The notes: generated by a model from the letters alone, not told the origin. Positions 1 to 9,934 are shown, numbered from the stretch's first letter. The stretch is 64,000 bases of DNA from CAYOFF01 sp964403415 (GCA_964403415.1 CAYOFF010000001.1:806001-870000), one strand, 5' to 3'. Numbers and translations: made by a program.

Positions 1-175
1 TATATTTCCCAATGCACGCTTTACTTGCTCTACGCCTGTCTGATTTAGACTCCCTCACTCTTTGCTTTTTGAATGCTGATCTTCACCATGCCTCATGAAA
101 TACGTCATTGTTTTTGTGATAACTTCTAAAAGTATGCAAAAATCTCTCAGCGGTTATACGTGAGTTTTCCCTCAT
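1..175 (-). CDS. small basic protein, partial, possibly bS21-like
   Basis: An open minus-strand frame begins at an ATG (175) and runs off the left edge after 58 codons without TAA or TAG; it contains two in-frame TGA codons. The visible part is strongly basic, with an ERFLHTF segment followed by FKK and a SKSDRRRASK stretch. That pattern loosely resembles ribosomal protein bS21 (a short helix, then a Lys/Arg-rich tail), but it is too short and diverged to be sure. It is divergent from the regulator gene at 281. A small unrelated basic protein is equally possible. Confidence 0.35.
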
Positions 176-219
176 CTGATTACATCAATATTATGGTGAT
201 GGTGTTATGCACTACTTGA

Positions 220-247
220 TTGACTTTTCAATATATTTATATATAGC
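220..247 (+). promoter_or_regulatory. sigma-70 type promoter for the TrmB-like gene
   Basis: TTGACT (220-225) lies 16 bp from TATAGC (242-247). The predicted transcription start is about 255, giving a leader of roughly 10-25 nt before the candidate ATGs at 266 and 281. No Shine-Dalgarno sequence follows it. The 16-bp spacing recurs at other promoters in this window. Confidence 0.5.
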
Positions 248-280
248 CATGACGTCACTTTTTTTATGACAGTCGCTAAC

Positions 281-1060
281 ATGTCTCTACACGACCTCAC
301 CGCATTTGATCTGACCCCTAATCAGTCACGTCTCTATCAGGCGGGATTGATGATCTGATCACGCTCTGTTTCTACCTATGCCAAATATACAGGACTCAAG
401 AGAGTCTTGACCTTCAACGTACTACAGGAGCTTTGCACCAAAGGATTAGCTACGTGTGTTACTATCTGAAAAACGGGCTACTACGCTATGCAAGACCCCA
501 AGATGTTACACCAAAAGCTGCTCGAAAAAGCTGATGCATTTGGCACACTTCTACCTTCTTTGCAGTCGATGCTTCTCCAGTCGTCTGGAGGCTTTCGTGT
601 GCAGGTGTTCCAAGGCATCGATAGCATGAAAACGCTCTATACGCATCTCCTCGACTCCAAGACAGACTTCAAAGCATTTCTCGGTGCTGATCACATCGAA
701 CCACATTTTAGAGAGTATCTCTACACTATCTATCTTCCCAAAAGATTAGAAAGAAAAATCAAAAGTAAGACTATTGTCTCTCAGAGCGCTGCAAATAAGT
801 ATTTTGCAAAAACCGCATCACCGCTTACGGAAGCTCGTGTCCTCAACTCCTCTGTTTTTGATCCGACCAATGAAATCATTCTATTTGATGAGAATAAGAT
901 TGTTTTTGCGAACCTCACGTCTAGTGAAATGTCTGGCGTGCTTATGGAAAGCGTAAACACTTATACCACGATCGAGCAGATTTTTGACGTTCTGTGGATG
1001 CAGGCAGAGCCACTGCTTGCTCCTGGAGGGGCTGGGAAATGAAGGAGACAGGTAGTATAG
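281..1060 (+). CDS. TrmB-like winged-helix transcriptional regulator
   Basis: 259 aa under code 25. Residues 8-70 form a winged helix of the TrmB type: a leucine-rich helix 1 around LTPNQSRLYQ, a recognition region around TYAKYTGLKR and a wing ending in GKTGYYA. Glycines 26 and 63 in this domain are encoded by TGA, and a third TGA lies near the C terminus, so the gene ends at TAG 1058-1060. The C-terminal half resembles the effector part of CPR TrmB-like proteins. The family usually binds DNA and senses sugars or other small molecules; the ligand here is unknown. An in-frame ATG at 266 is an alternative start. Confidence 0.75.
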
Positions 1061-1110
1061 GACTTTTTAGTGATATTTTAACTTTGCTACTAAATTACAC
1101 ACCATCTATA

Positions 1111-1138
1111 TTGACTTATATCTCTCTATATATATTAC
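1111..1138 (+). promoter_or_regulatory. promoter of the TGA-free membrane protein
   Basis: TTGACT (1111-1116), a 16-bp spacer and TATTAC (1133-1138), about 50 nt before the ATG at 1193. With the hairpin at 2201-2230 it bounds a single-gene transcription unit. Confidence 0.4.
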
Positions 1139-1192
1139 CTCACATGATGTGATCATTAACTTAACTCGTAACTTAAAATAAATAACTCATCT

Positions 1193-2161
1193 ATGATGAA
1201 TCAACCTGTAGTACTAATTGGTTTATTTCTGATTATCGCCCATACTGGATATTTGGTGCAATTGCGGCTTTCCCGCCGAGACTCAAGCCAGGATTGGATT
1301 TGGTACGTATTTTTGCTCTTTATCCTGATTGTGTCGAGCTATCATTTGGCGACTGGAGACTTAAGCATGTTATCAACTATAATGCCTAATGCGTTCAGCG
1401 TGATGATGGTGGTTGTATCAGCCACCCTCGGGGGATGGCTGTTCCATGAAGGAAGACAAGGAGAACGTGTCATTGACTTGATATCACAGTATTTTACCCC
1501 GAAACTGTATGAAATTCTTGTTTTGGCTATTTTGACTATAGTCTTTATCGCCGCCTGGCTCATTCACCCGCTATGGGCTTTTATAATCGGGGGTATGATG
1601 TTACGTCATTCCTCTGATCCATGGGCAACCATTTTTTTAATTGCTGCAACGATGTTAGGTAGCGCTGCCGACATCCTATTTAAAGTGATTGGGATCGGTG
1701 GGGTTTTACTGTTAGCGCTGCTAACGCATGAACAGGATACGCCATCTACGAAACAGGTGCAGAAGCTAACAATAACAAAACACGTCCTCCTCAGCTTGAT
1801 GTATGTATTAATAATCGCTATTTTCTCCGTCATAGGCCACCTAATATACGGAGTTATCATCGCGGGCGGCGTCATCTTCGTCGCGTACATAACCGATAGA
1901 AGGATCTGGATCGAGTTAAAAAGAGCCTACATAGCGGGAATGACCGCTATGATGTTTGTTATGGCATGCAGTCTCTTGGGCCTTGACGCCTTGCATCCAA
2001 ATAAATATTGGGTTGCCATAGCCATGATAACACCCCTGCTTTCAGTGCAAGGAATAACATTCTGCGCCGTGTCACCCTCATATTATCTCATGTGGAGGGA
2101 GTGGATACAGCAATCGTGGAGACCTTTGCTCTTTCTAATCCTGCTAACCATTTTTTTCTAA
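1193..2161 (+). CDS. polytopic inner-membrane protein, unknown family
   Basis: 322 aa with about nine or ten hydrophobic segments spread over the whole length, short loops and few charges; an integral membrane protein. I do not recognise a family. It has 20 glycines, all GGN, and no TGA, unlike most neighbours. It ends in TAA and is followed by its own hairpin terminator, with a promoter-like pair in front. These traits suggest acquisition from a standard-code organism. The first two codons are both ATG, so the start may be 1193 or 1196. Function is not assigned. Confidence 0.75.
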   Translation: MMNQPVVLIGLFLIIAHTGYLVQLRLSRRDSSQDWIWYVFLLFILIVSSYHLATGDLSMLSTIMPNAFSVMMVVVSATLGGWLFHEGRQGERVIDLISQYFTPKLYEILVLAILTIVFIAAWLIHPLWAFIIGGMMLRHSSDPWATIFLIAATMLGSAADILFKVIGIGGVLLLALLTHEQDTPSTKQVQKLTITKHVLLSLMYVLIIAIFSVIGHLIYGVIIAGGVIFVAYITDRRIWIELKRAYIAGMTAMMFVMACSLLGLDALHPNKYWVAIAMITPLLSVQGITFCAVSPSYYLMWREWIQQSWRPLLFLILLTIFF

Positions 2162-2200
2162 ACAAAAGATCAATCAACTTGAAACCATATTATGTTAAAA

Positions 2201-2230
2201 GCCTCGCGGGAATGCCTGTCGGGGTTTTTT
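2201..2230 (+). terminator. rho-independent terminator
   Basis: GCCTCG (2201-2206) pairs with CGGGG (2220-2224, one T-G pair), followed by six T (2225-2230). It lies 40 bp after the membrane protein stop. Confidence 0.65.
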
Positions 2231-2321
2231 GTTTCGTCTTGTGTATGAACTTCATCTCCATATAGTACGATCGTACTTATATATTTTTGATTATTTTACT
2301 TTTGTTTATTTTCTGATTGTC

Positions 2322-3518
2322 ATGAGTACTCATACGCCCCTTGCCGCAGCGCTACGTCCAGAGAAACTTGATGAAATTGTGTGACAGCAGGCTGTGCTGC
2401 GTCAGATTCGTTCGTTTTTGGCATCTGGAAAAATCCCGTCGTTGATCTTTTGGGGGTCTCCGGGCACAGGAAAGACCACGCTTGCGACGGTATTAAGTCA
2501 CGAGCTTGATGCGCAGTTTATTCCGCTGTCTGGGGTGAGTAGTAAAAAAAGCGATCTCAGCGAGATCATCCAACAGGCGCAACGCAACAAACAGTATGGG
2601 AAGAGAACAATCGTCTTCCTTGATGAGATTCACCGTCGAAACAAAGCCCAGCAAGATGCACTTCTGCCGTCGGTGGAAGATGGGACGATTATTTTGATTG
2701 GCGCGACGACGGAGAATCCAAGTTTCACGATTAACAACGCGTTGTTGTCGCGCTGCAAAGTTCTCGTCTTCGAGACATTGAGTAGCGAGGAGATTGCTGA
2801 TTTTGTAGGTCGTAATCTCGACAGGATTGCCGCACACTACCCTACTAAAACAATATCTGCTGATATCATCACACGTATATCGCTCCTCGCAAATGGCGAC
2901 CTCAGAAATGCACTCAATCTTCTGGAGTCATGACTAATGCTGAGCGGAGATGTCGTGACCGAAGAGGATATTATGAGTGCATACGGCAAGCCCGTCTACT
3001 ACGATCGTGATGGGGAAGAACACTACAATATTATTTCTGCCGTGCATAAGTCGCTACGCGACAGTGATGGAGATGCGGCGTGCTACTGGATTCAGAGAAT
3101 GCTGCAGTGAGGGGAAGATGCTCTGTATATTTGCCGCCGCCTCGTTCGTTTTGCGAGCGAGGACATTGGACCGGCTGACAACAATGCACTCCTCCTCGCC
3201 AATACCGTTTATGAGACCTGCGCAAAACTGGGTATGCCAGAGTGCGATACTGCCCTCATGCAACTTGCACTTTATTTAGCTAAAGCGCCCAAAAACAACA
3301 TCTGCTACGTTATTGCTCAGGAGACCAAGGCTGATGTGATCCAGTATGGGAATCTTCCTGTACCGCTTCACATTCGCAATGCTGCTACCAAGCTCATGAA
3401 GCAGATCTGATATGGTAAATGATATAAGTATGCTCATGACTACAAGGATGCAAAAATCGACCAGCAACATTTCCCTGATGAACTGAAAGGAAGAACATAT
3501 GTGAAAAGCAACGTGTAG
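2322..3518 (+). CDS. rarA: replication-associated recombination protein A (RarA/MgsA AAA+ ATPase)
   Basis: 398 aa. Starts with the family's LRP-LDEIVGQ motif, in which the glycine is TGA. Walker A GSPGTGKT is at 45-52, Walker B and DEIH lie near residue 97, and sensor 1 is in GATTENPS. The conserved GGED of the C-terminal tetramerisation domain has its first glycine as TGA (codon before GGG GAA GAT). The family acts at stalled replication forks. The frame closes at TAG 3516-3518, directly abutting the convergent ABC-F gene (stop 3519-3521), so the two genes share no spacer. Slightly shorter than most RarA proteins. Confidence 0.93.
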
Positions 3519-5453
3519 CTATCCCCTCTCTGCTAACTCTAACCGTCTTGCCTCTTTGGTTTCGAGCTGTTCGCAGATAGTGCCAAGCTCTTTGCCGAGC
3601 ACCTTGATCTGGTCATGATCGAGCTCGGTGTTTTGGAATAAGATATTTATCTGCTCTTTTCTGGCTTCGAGATCGCTGATATCTTGTTCCAACTGTTCAA
3701 ATTCTCTTTTTTCGTTGAAGCTGAGCTTCTGCTTGGGAGGGAATGTCATGCGCTCAGCGAGAAGTTTTTTTTGTTGTTCGTCTTCTTCGATTGCTTGCTG
3801 TTTTGCTGTCTGATAGGCAACAGATGTGTATTCCTTATACTCGCTGTATGTTCACCAGAAATCCTTCACGACTCACTCCCCCTCAAACACAAAGAGATGA
3901 TCGACGATTCTATCCATAAAAAATCTGTCATGCGATATAACTATGAGACAGCCTGTATACTGCAACAAAAAATCTTCCAAAATAGTAATCGTAATTAGAT
4001 CCAGATCATTGGTTGGCTCATCCAAGATAAGGAAGTTTGGATTCTTGATCAAGACCGTGAGCAGGTGTAAACGCCTTTTTTCACCACCGCTCAGCTTCTC
4101 AGCTCTCATATGCTGCTGAGCGGCTGGAAACAAAAAATGCTCCAGCAAGTCTGATGCAGATAGCTTTGACTTCCCGAACGTCACATACTCCGCTATATCT
4201 CTGACGACGTCGATCACTCTTTTCTCAGGATCTATCTGCATCTCTCTCTGCTGATAGTAGGCCATCTGAATCGTCTCTCCTGCTCTGATCGACCCACTAT
4301 CAGCAGTCTCTGTCCCCATCAACATCTGCACAAATGTGGACTTGCCTACCCCATTTTTGCCAATAATGCCGACACGTTCCCCTTTCCTAAACTCATACGA
4401 GAAGTCTTTGAGCAGGACTTTGTCGCCAAATGATTTTTGGAGGTTATGGATTTTGAGGATTTTTCATCAGAGTCTCTGAGGATCTATACGGAGATCTAGT
4501 GTCATTGCTTCTTGTTGGCGGATGGTTTTGGTCTTAGCGTATGTGTCATGGAGATCATGAAATCTTGCGATTCTTTCTACTGACTTCGTTCCTCTTGCTC
4601 TGGGAGCTTTGCGTACTCGCTCGAGCTCATGCTTGAGGTACTGCTTGAGATTGTGCATTGTTCTTTGCTCTTGCTCAAGACGTAGTGCTTTCTGCTCGAG
4701 AAATGCATCGTATCCACCGGTATAACTATATACTTTTCCTCTATCAAGTTCGAGAATATGTGTACAGACGCGTTCAAGAAAATAACGATCATGGGTTACC
4801 ATCAGCAACGTCAGCGCACTGTCCTTGAGAAACCTTTCGAGCCACTCTATCATCTCTATATCGAGGTGATTGGTCGGTTCATCCAATAACAAAAAATCTG
4901 GCTCGTCTAGCAAGACTTTGGCGAGTGCCACACGCTTAGCCTCTCATCCCGAGAGCGAGCCATACGTCTGTTGCAAAAATGGCGTGAGCTGAAGCTTGGA
5001 GATGATCGTCTTTACCTTGACCTCATACTCCCAGGCATGCTTTTCTTCTATCTCTGCGAGTATGTCTTGGAGAGCTACCATGTCGGCTTGTGTATCAGTC
5101 TCTTTTGTATCGGCCTCTTTTGTAGTAGCCTGCATACTTAGTAAGAGACGCTCATAGCGACCTATGAGTTCACCAAAAATTGTCTCATGGTTGAGTAACA
5201 CATCCAGTACAATCATATCCTTGTCTATAGTTGTTTCTTGCGACAAAAAGCCAACACGAATGCCTTTGGCAAAGATTACCTCTCCTGCTTCTGCATCGAC
5301 TTTGCCGGTGAGGACATGCAGGAGCGTCGACTTCCCTGCTCCGTTTTTGGCAACCAGCGAGACTTTTTGTCCCGGAAGGATCGAAAATCCTACACCGTCG
5401 AGGACGGGTTTGTCGGTAAATGATTTATGGATATTGCGAACGTGGAGATACAT
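3519..5453 (-). CDS. ABC-F family ATPase, Uup-like
   Basis: 644 aa soluble protein with two ABC domains. NBD1 has Walker A KNGAGKST near residue 40, the signature LSGGE with Gly170 coded by TGA, and LLLDEPTNHLD. A charged linker helix of ABC-F type (KALRLEQEQRTM region) follows. NBD2 has GKNGVGKS, LSGGEKRR and ILDEPTND. The C terminus is a coiled-coil tail (KLSFNEKREFEQLEQ) typical of Uup. ABC-F proteins act on ribosomes or branched DNA, not in transport. The start at 5453 (MYLHVRNIHKSF) fits the family N terminus. Orthology to Uup rather than another ABC-F is inferred from the tail. Confidence 0.9.
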
Positions 5454-5535
5454 TGGTTTCTTATACGGTTTTTGGAGTGTTTTTGAAGAGGTGGATCTTA
5501 GGATTTTGTATGAACTAGTATTGAACTAGTACGAA

Positions 5536-6939
5536 TTAGTATGACCCCTCGTACTCATCCCCCATCTCGTCTTTGCAGACAAAAAGCTGCTGTATCGTAT
5601 CGTATACGTATATCTGACTCTCGCATCACCAAGAGCGTATGGGACGTACTCTTCCGTCGCTTCTCATGTTTTTGTACTGATGAGTTCTTCAGATGTCTAT
5701 GTTGGCGTTGTTTGTTTGGAGCATAATTTCTTGCGTAACCGGAACAGCTACCGTAATTGTTCTACGCACGATAGTAAATGGCACTGTCTGCGTGAAGAGA
5801 TCTCCTGATGCGGTAAATGTAATCTTTGATGGAGATGTTTTGGTTATAGTCAGCGGGACGTATGCATTGATCGCTTGTTCAAGTCAGGTCCTTGTCACGG
5901 TACTCAACTGTGTCTCCACGGTGATACGTACGTCGTTTCCTGTAGCCGCAATAAACCGTAGGTTTGTATCTATAGGTTTGTTCAAAAACTGGTCAGGACT
6001 ACTTGTTCATATGGTTGTCATATCGAGGATGAGTTGTCCTGTTTGCGTGGTTTTAGCTAACGGAAAATTTTCCGTCTGCTGGAGTGTTGTTGTGTTGTCA
6101 GTGACCAATATCACTGTCTTGTATACGGTTCCAGCAGTAATTACACTCCCCGCTATCACCGCCATTGTCGCCAGCAATGCGAAGGTTTTGTTGATTCGTC
6201 TTTGTTTGAATAATGCGCCTATTGCACCGATAAACAATGCAAGGAGAGATACGGTTACTACTCCCATCGTGCCATACATGTACTGTGGTATCCACGCAGC
6301 AAATGACTGATGACTTACCTCCGGAGTAAAAAACAGAATCCCCGTCCCAAACAACGTAGCTCAGACCAACGGTCCAAGTACCGCAAGTACTATTACCCAA
6401 AACGCTATACGCACAACCTCAAAAATAAAATTACCTATTGTCCCTGTGGTTTTTTTTTTATCTCTGTACGGAGCGAACAGAGCAAGGAGAATATAGATGA
6501 TGATACCGACACCATTGAGGAGGGTCAGGATGATAAATGCTATACGAATGATCCTGACCTCGATATTGAGCGACTTGGAGAGCCGGTAACAGACGCCTCG
6601 CAGCACAGGTCTCTCTCTATCGATGATGCCTAGCTTGCCTTTGGAGAGATCTATCTTGTCGAAATGCACATTGAATCACTTCTGTGCCGACTCGTCCTCA
6701 TCAAACATTACCTCCGGCTCTCCGAGTGCATTTGCTATCTCGAGCACCGCCTTCTCTGTGATGGGAGATTCATGACGATAGAGTTTTTCGATGATATTAT
6801 ATTTGATATCGTCTACGACGTCTTGTGTGATCCCGTGATCTTTGGCATAGTGCTCGATACGTTCGATGTATCTCACGAGGAAGTGATGCGCACGATCATC
6901 CAACTCGAAGAGATGTCCGAGAATGGTATATTTTTTCAT
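5536..6939 (-). CDS. HAAS-PspC fusion envelope-stress protein with beta-rich C terminus
   Basis: 467 aa once TGA is read as glycine; under the standard code it falls into three pieces. Residues 1-87 are an acidic helical HAAS/DUF1700-like domain; about 105-160 is a PspC domain (RPVLRGVCYRLSK, then a hydrophobic hairpin ending LFAPYRD). Two or three more membrane segments follow. From about residue 300 there is a Thr/Val-rich beta region resembling the adhesin-like domain found after PspC. It lies 55 bp after padR in the same direction, the classic PadR/HAAS pairing, so repression by PadR is likely. It probably senses or buffers membrane stress. Confidence 0.8.
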
Positions 6940-6994
6940 AAGAAAGGGTGTAAAAGTAAAGGATGATAATTATTTTTTGTCTCTGTGGTATCGC

Positions 6995-7330
6995 TTATTT
7001 GGTTTTGGTGCGATCTATCGTTTTGACTGCTTGTGCTAGTATTGTTCGTGTTTCACGCATAGCTTCTAGGACTTCTGTTCACTTTGGCGTCAGTGTATAG
7101 TATTTTCTTGGTGGTCACTGCTGCGACTCTACTCGGCTATAGGTGACCATTCTTTCGTCTTTGAGACGGGAGAGTAAGGGATAAAGCGTCCCCTCTACGA
7201 TGAGAAGTTTGCTCTCCTTGAGGGTGCTGAGGATGTCTGATGCGTATACCTCCCCTTTTGCTATAATTGCCAAAATAATATATTCCAAAACACCTTTCTT
7301 CATCTGTGTACTCACCTTTTCATGTTCCAT
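6995..7330 (-). CDS. PadR-family transcriptional regulator
   Basis: 111 aa. The winged helix is complete: KGVLEYIILAII, then EGTLYPLLSRLKDERMV, then the wing GPPRKYYTLTPKG, where both glycines of the wing (before PPRK and before TEVL) are TGA. A short C-terminal helix for dimerisation ends at TAA 6995-6997. PadR proteins usually repress their own operon. The downstream HAAS-PspC gene is the natural target. Confidence 0.92.
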
Positions 7331-7529
7331 GGCTGGGGGTTATGATGTAAATGGTTGTATCATAGCTTACTGTTTTTATCTGTAGATCCTTTATAGTACC
7401 TTGCGTCACATAGTACTATAAGAAATTATATGCGACTTGCAAGAGATTTTTTTTGCATAACGAGAAACCGCTCCGGTGTTGCCGGGGCGGTCCTGCGTTG
7501 ATTTTTTTCGAAGGGGGTGGGGCTGCAGG
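7331..7529. other. intergenic region
   Basis: About 200 bp containing the hairpin at 7468-7490 near the 7530 gene and the presumed padR promoter. The PadR side is AT-rich with ATAGTAC repeats around 7385-7425 that could hold an operator, but I see no clear palindrome. No gene seen. Confidence 0.4.
7468..7490 (-). terminator. GC-rich hairpin, probable terminator
   Basis: CCGCTCCGG and CCGGGGCGG form a strong stem around a 5-nt loop. On the minus strand it is followed by TTTCTCGTT, an imperfect U tract. It lies about 40 nt after the 82-aa gene. Confidence 0.5.
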
Positions 7530-7778
7530 CTACTTCAAAGTTACTTTTGGCTCCTCATGCCAGGGTCGCGTTCTGCCGTAAATGTACCATGCAAAGATGG
7601 GCGAACACAGGAGAAATATTGTGCCCAGGCCATAGAATTTGACGGAGAGAGGGATAGATGCTTTTGCGGTTTCCGAAGTTAAGGGACCTCCGACAGCATC
7701 CATGATAATAGGCGTAGCAACCATTAAAAGTCCAAGGATGAGCATTGCGATCGGTCCGATGTAGCGTTTAACTAACAT
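7530..7778 (-). CDS. small two-TM membrane protein, TGA-free
   Basis: 82 aa with two hydrophobic segments (about 8-28 and 48-68) separated by a short polar loop; the C terminus (RPWHEEPKVTLK) is polar. No family recognised. All seven glycines are GGN. It has its own promoter (TTGACA/TATCAC) and a GC-rich hairpin downstream, and belongs to the TGA-free island at 7.5-9.1 kb. It is similar in size and design to the 62-aa protein at 8018. It may be a membrane accessory peptide; function unknown. Confidence 0.7.
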   Translation of the reverse strand: MLVKRYIGPIAMLILGLLMVATPIIMDAVGGPLTSETAKASIPLSVKFYGLGTIFLLCSPIFAWYIYGRTRPWHEEPKVTLK

Positions 7779-7815
7779 GACAATTTTGTTTTAAACTGGT
7801 TAACAATGTGACGCT

Positions 7816-7843
7816 GTGATAAACTTTTCCACTATCATGTCAA
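7816..7843 (-). promoter_or_regulatory. promoter of the 82-aa membrane protein
   Basis: On the minus strand a perfect TTGACA (7843-7838) lies 16 bp from TATCAC (7821-7816), 38 nt before the start codon. A second TTGACA occurs at 7882-7877 with a weaker -10. Confidence 0.55.
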
Positions 7844-7947
7844 TACAATTGTTGCGATATATACTTTCTAATACATTGTCAATACTTTCCCTGTGTGCTG
7901 TGGCATATACATTTCCGTCCTTACAGGAGTAACTTTTTCGCAGGCAT

Positions 7948-7976
7948 TAAAAAAAGCCTCCCGGAGGATCCGGGAC
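7948..7976 (-). terminator. rho-independent terminator
   Basis: On the minus strand TCCCGGA-TCC-TCCGGGA (7975-7959) is followed by GGC and seven T (7955-7949). It ends the 62-aa gene at 8018. Confidence 0.8.
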
Positions 7977-8017
7977 AGCTATTTTTTGCTGGTAGTGACA
8001 TAAACCTCCACGTTTTT

Positions 8018-8206
8018 TTACGGTACCTTCTCTCTTTGATAAGTGAGGTACCCTCCTACGGCACTTACTCCGCATATTAGTGTCCCCATACCATACCATG
8101 CGACTGAATTATTGCAAGGCGTAATGAATGTTGGTACGACTAATGCTATACATCCCAACGTAAAGAGTATTCCAACTACGAGTAGCGGCGGCGAACGTCT
8201 AATCAT
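8018..8206 (-). CDS. small two-TM membrane protein, TGA-free
   Basis: 62 aa: a basic N terminus (MIRRSPP), a hydrophobic helix at about 8-28, a short loop with two Cys, a second helix at about 38-55, and a polar end. No family recognised. Seven glycines, none TGA. It is bounded by its own promoter (TTGATA-16-TATCAC) and terminator, so it is transcribed alone. It shares this layout with the 82-aa gene downstream. Function unknown. Confidence 0.65.
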   Translation of the reverse strand: MIRRSPPLLVVGILFTLGCIALVVPTFITPCNNSVAWYGMGTLICGVSAVGGYLTYQREKVP

Positions 8207-8235
8207 AATAGTTAGTTTAATTTTGTGTGCGTGTC

Positions 8236-8263
8236 GTGATACGGTTTTTCTGTTTTATATCAA
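8236..8263 (-). promoter_or_regulatory. promoter of the 62-aa membrane protein
   Basis: On the minus strand TTGATA (8263-8258), 16 bp, TATCAC (8241-8236), 30 nt before the ATG. The -10 element and spacing match the promoter at 7816-7843. Confidence 0.55.
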
Positions 8264-8292
8264 GTGCTATGGGAGGTTTTGGGAGAAATACT

Positions 8293-8313
8293 AAAAAATG
8301 CCCCGTGAGGGGC
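8293..8313 (-). terminator. rho-independent terminator
   Basis: On the minus strand GCCCC-TCAC-GGGGC (8313-8300) is followed by A and six T. It ends the transcription unit of the 40-aa and ICMT-like genes. Confidence 0.8.
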
Positions 8314-8340
8314 GGGCCATAATAGTACGGGTAAAGTCAT

Positions 8341-8463
8341 TTAAAACAGGCGTCTCTTTTTCAGTGCTTCGTGTATCCATAGGTACCAACACAAAAGTTG
8401 GACTAATATACACATTTTAGCTCCATAAAGCGCCCTTCCTAGTGCTTGTAATGTCTTCTTCAT
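8341..8463 (-). CDS. 40-aa membrane peptide
   Basis: An ATG at 8463 opens a 40-aa frame (MKKTLQALGR...) with one hydrophobic segment (about residues 16-30) flanked by basic ends, stop TAA. It starts 12 nt after the stop of the ICMT-like gene and is followed by a strong terminator, so it is probably the second gene of that unit. Only two glycines, both GGN. Length and position support a real small protein, but no homology can be claimed. Confidence 0.5.
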   Translation of the reverse strand: MKKTLQALGRALYGAKMCILVQLLCWYLWIHEALKKRRLF

Positions 8464-8475
8464 TTTAATACTGAT

Positions 8476-9069
8476 TTATGGAAAGATGAGTCTCCAGATT
8501 TTAGTTGGGAATATCGGTGTTTCACTGCGATATTTCCTGTACTCTTCACCAAATTCTTTGATCATGTTTTCCTCTTCTTCCTTCATTGTTAACCAGGTCA
8601 TCAATCCGTAGAATAGAAATGTGCCAATCGTTGTCCAGGATGGGAATAGCGCTATCACACCGATCATAATAATCGTCTGCGATGTATAAAACGGATGTCT
8701 GCTTACACTAAAAATTCCGTCTGTTTGCATAGCTCTTTTTCCATTTTTTTGTTCCTCTATCAATCGTTTAATTCCTTTGTCAGAGACAATTGCTGTGAGT
8801 ACTCCGAATATAATTATGCACGCCGCTAGAAGCATTCGCATGCGCTCCATCCCTACAATACGATGTGATACGTACAAAGGGGGTGCTATAATTATTGTCG
8901 TAATATACAGTATGTGTCGAATCACATTCAAGACGCCTTCTGGTGAGCGTCTGTACCCTGTGCCCTGCGATGGATTTTCTTTTGTACCTGGAAAAACTTT
9001 GTCTTTTTGATTTTTTGAAGTTTTGCGATTTTTTTTGTTTCGTCCTACTTGTCTCAAGTTGTTTATCAT
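8476..9069 (-). CDS. ICMT/phospholipid methyltransferase-like membrane enz.
   Basis: 197 aa. A basic, polar N terminus (1-45) is followed by four or five membrane helices. The C-terminal half carries the family hallmarks: SRHPFYTSQ (the RHPxY motif) near 120-128 and an acidic EEEENMIKEFG-EEYRKYR segment near 165-182, which together form the SAM-binding site in isoprenylcysteine carboxyl methyltransferase and related membrane methyltransferases. The substrate may be a lipid or prenyl group; this is not determined. All 14 glycines are GGN, so the gene looks imported. A TTGACT element at 9131-9126 lies upstream. Confidence 0.8.
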   Translation of the reverse strand: MINNLRQVGRNKKNRKTSKNQKDKVFPGTKENPSQGTGYRRSPEGVLNVIRHILYITTIIIAPPLYVSHRIVGMERMRMLLAACIIIFGVLTAIVSDKGIKRLIEEQKNGKRAMQTDGIFSVSRHPFYTSQTIIMIGVIALFPSWTTIGTFLFYGLMTWLTMKEEEENMIKEFGEEYRKYRSETPIFPTKIWRLIFP

Positions 9070-9175
9070 GATCGGTGATTTTGTATGCGTTTACAATCCG
9101 CACACTGTATATATCTTTTACATATAGTCAATGTTTCGTTCTTATCAGAAAACGGTTATCTATTAGGTTTCTCAC

Positions 9176-9478
9176 TTAGTTTTCGCTACTACGACGTAGT
9201 CACGTATCTAGTGTCTCTCAATCTGCATCTCACGGTTTCTTTTGCTTACTTTCTCCAAAAATCAGCACCAATGCTAAACGCATTGACGTCCTACATGTCC
9301 TTACTATATATTTCAGTGACAGGAGATCTTTGTACTTAGGAGATCCGTATAGTCTCAGTAAGTCCGGACTGTCGTTTTTCCGGAGATCAGGATCTTTTTC
9401 CTCCATATACTTTCCGTAATCATGACCTAAATATTTTCTCGTGCCGTTATCATGCAGTTTTGGTATCGGCAGTAGCAT
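9176..9478 (-). CDS. hypothetical protein overlapping the upstream gene
   Basis: 100 aa, polar and basic (KYMEEKDPDLRKND region), with three TGA glycines in the C-terminal 20 residues; stop TAA 9176-9178. Its ATG lies inside the 3' end of the 74-aa gene in another frame (32-nt overlap), which suggests translational coupling. No family recognised. An alternative is that the two frames are one gene split by a frameshift. Confidence 0.5.
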
Positions 9479-9671
9479 TGCCGACCTGCTTGTTGTCTCT
9501 TCACATAAGCAAATTACCTAGCATAGTCTTGATCTGTCCTATTCCAAAAGCAAGTGTCACTAGGCCGCCCGGATCAGTCCTTTGTCACTCTGCTAGTACT
9601 GTTTGATCCCATTCTGATTGAGGAACGTGCAAACTCACACCTAGTCCATTACCCAGCCCTTCTCCTGACAT
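9447..9671 (-). CDS. small glycine-rich hypothetical protein
   Basis: 74 aa from ATG 9671, beginning MSGEGLGNGLGVSLH. Fourteen glycines, three of them TGA. The middle (PGGLVTLAFGIGQ) is mildly hydrophobic. It lies 24 nt after the 73-aa gene in the same direction. No family recognised. Confidence 0.5.
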
Positions 9672-9695
9672 GATCATATTTTTTATCAATAAAAA

Positions 9696-9917
9696 CTACT
9701 TTCCCTCCCCTTTTACTCCTTTTACAAGCTCTGATAAGAAGAGTTTTTGGAGGAATTTTTTGATACCCGTGATTGTTGTAAGATCTTCGTCTGTAGACAC
9801 CTGCCCTTCAGGAAGGTCGTGTTTGAGATCTGCAAGATGCTTCTCAAGCTCCTCATTGAAGATCTTTCTGATCTCAGCGACCTGCTCAGCACTAAAGACA
9901 TTTTCGGTAGTAGACAT
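9696..9917 (-). CDS. small helical hypothetical protein
   Basis: 73 aa, mostly helical and charged (residues 9-33 rich in Glu/Lys/Leu), ending in a basic GVKGEGK tail; stop TAG. All glycines are GGN (five). It heads a run of three small minus-strand genes, divergent from the MFS gene at 10120. Function unknown. Confidence 0.55.
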   Translation of the reverse strand: MSTTENVFSAEQVAEIRKIFNEELEKHLADLKHDLPEGQVSTDEDLTTITGIKKFLQKLFLSELVKGVKGEGK

Positions 9918-9934
9918 GCCTTGTCGTAGGTAAT

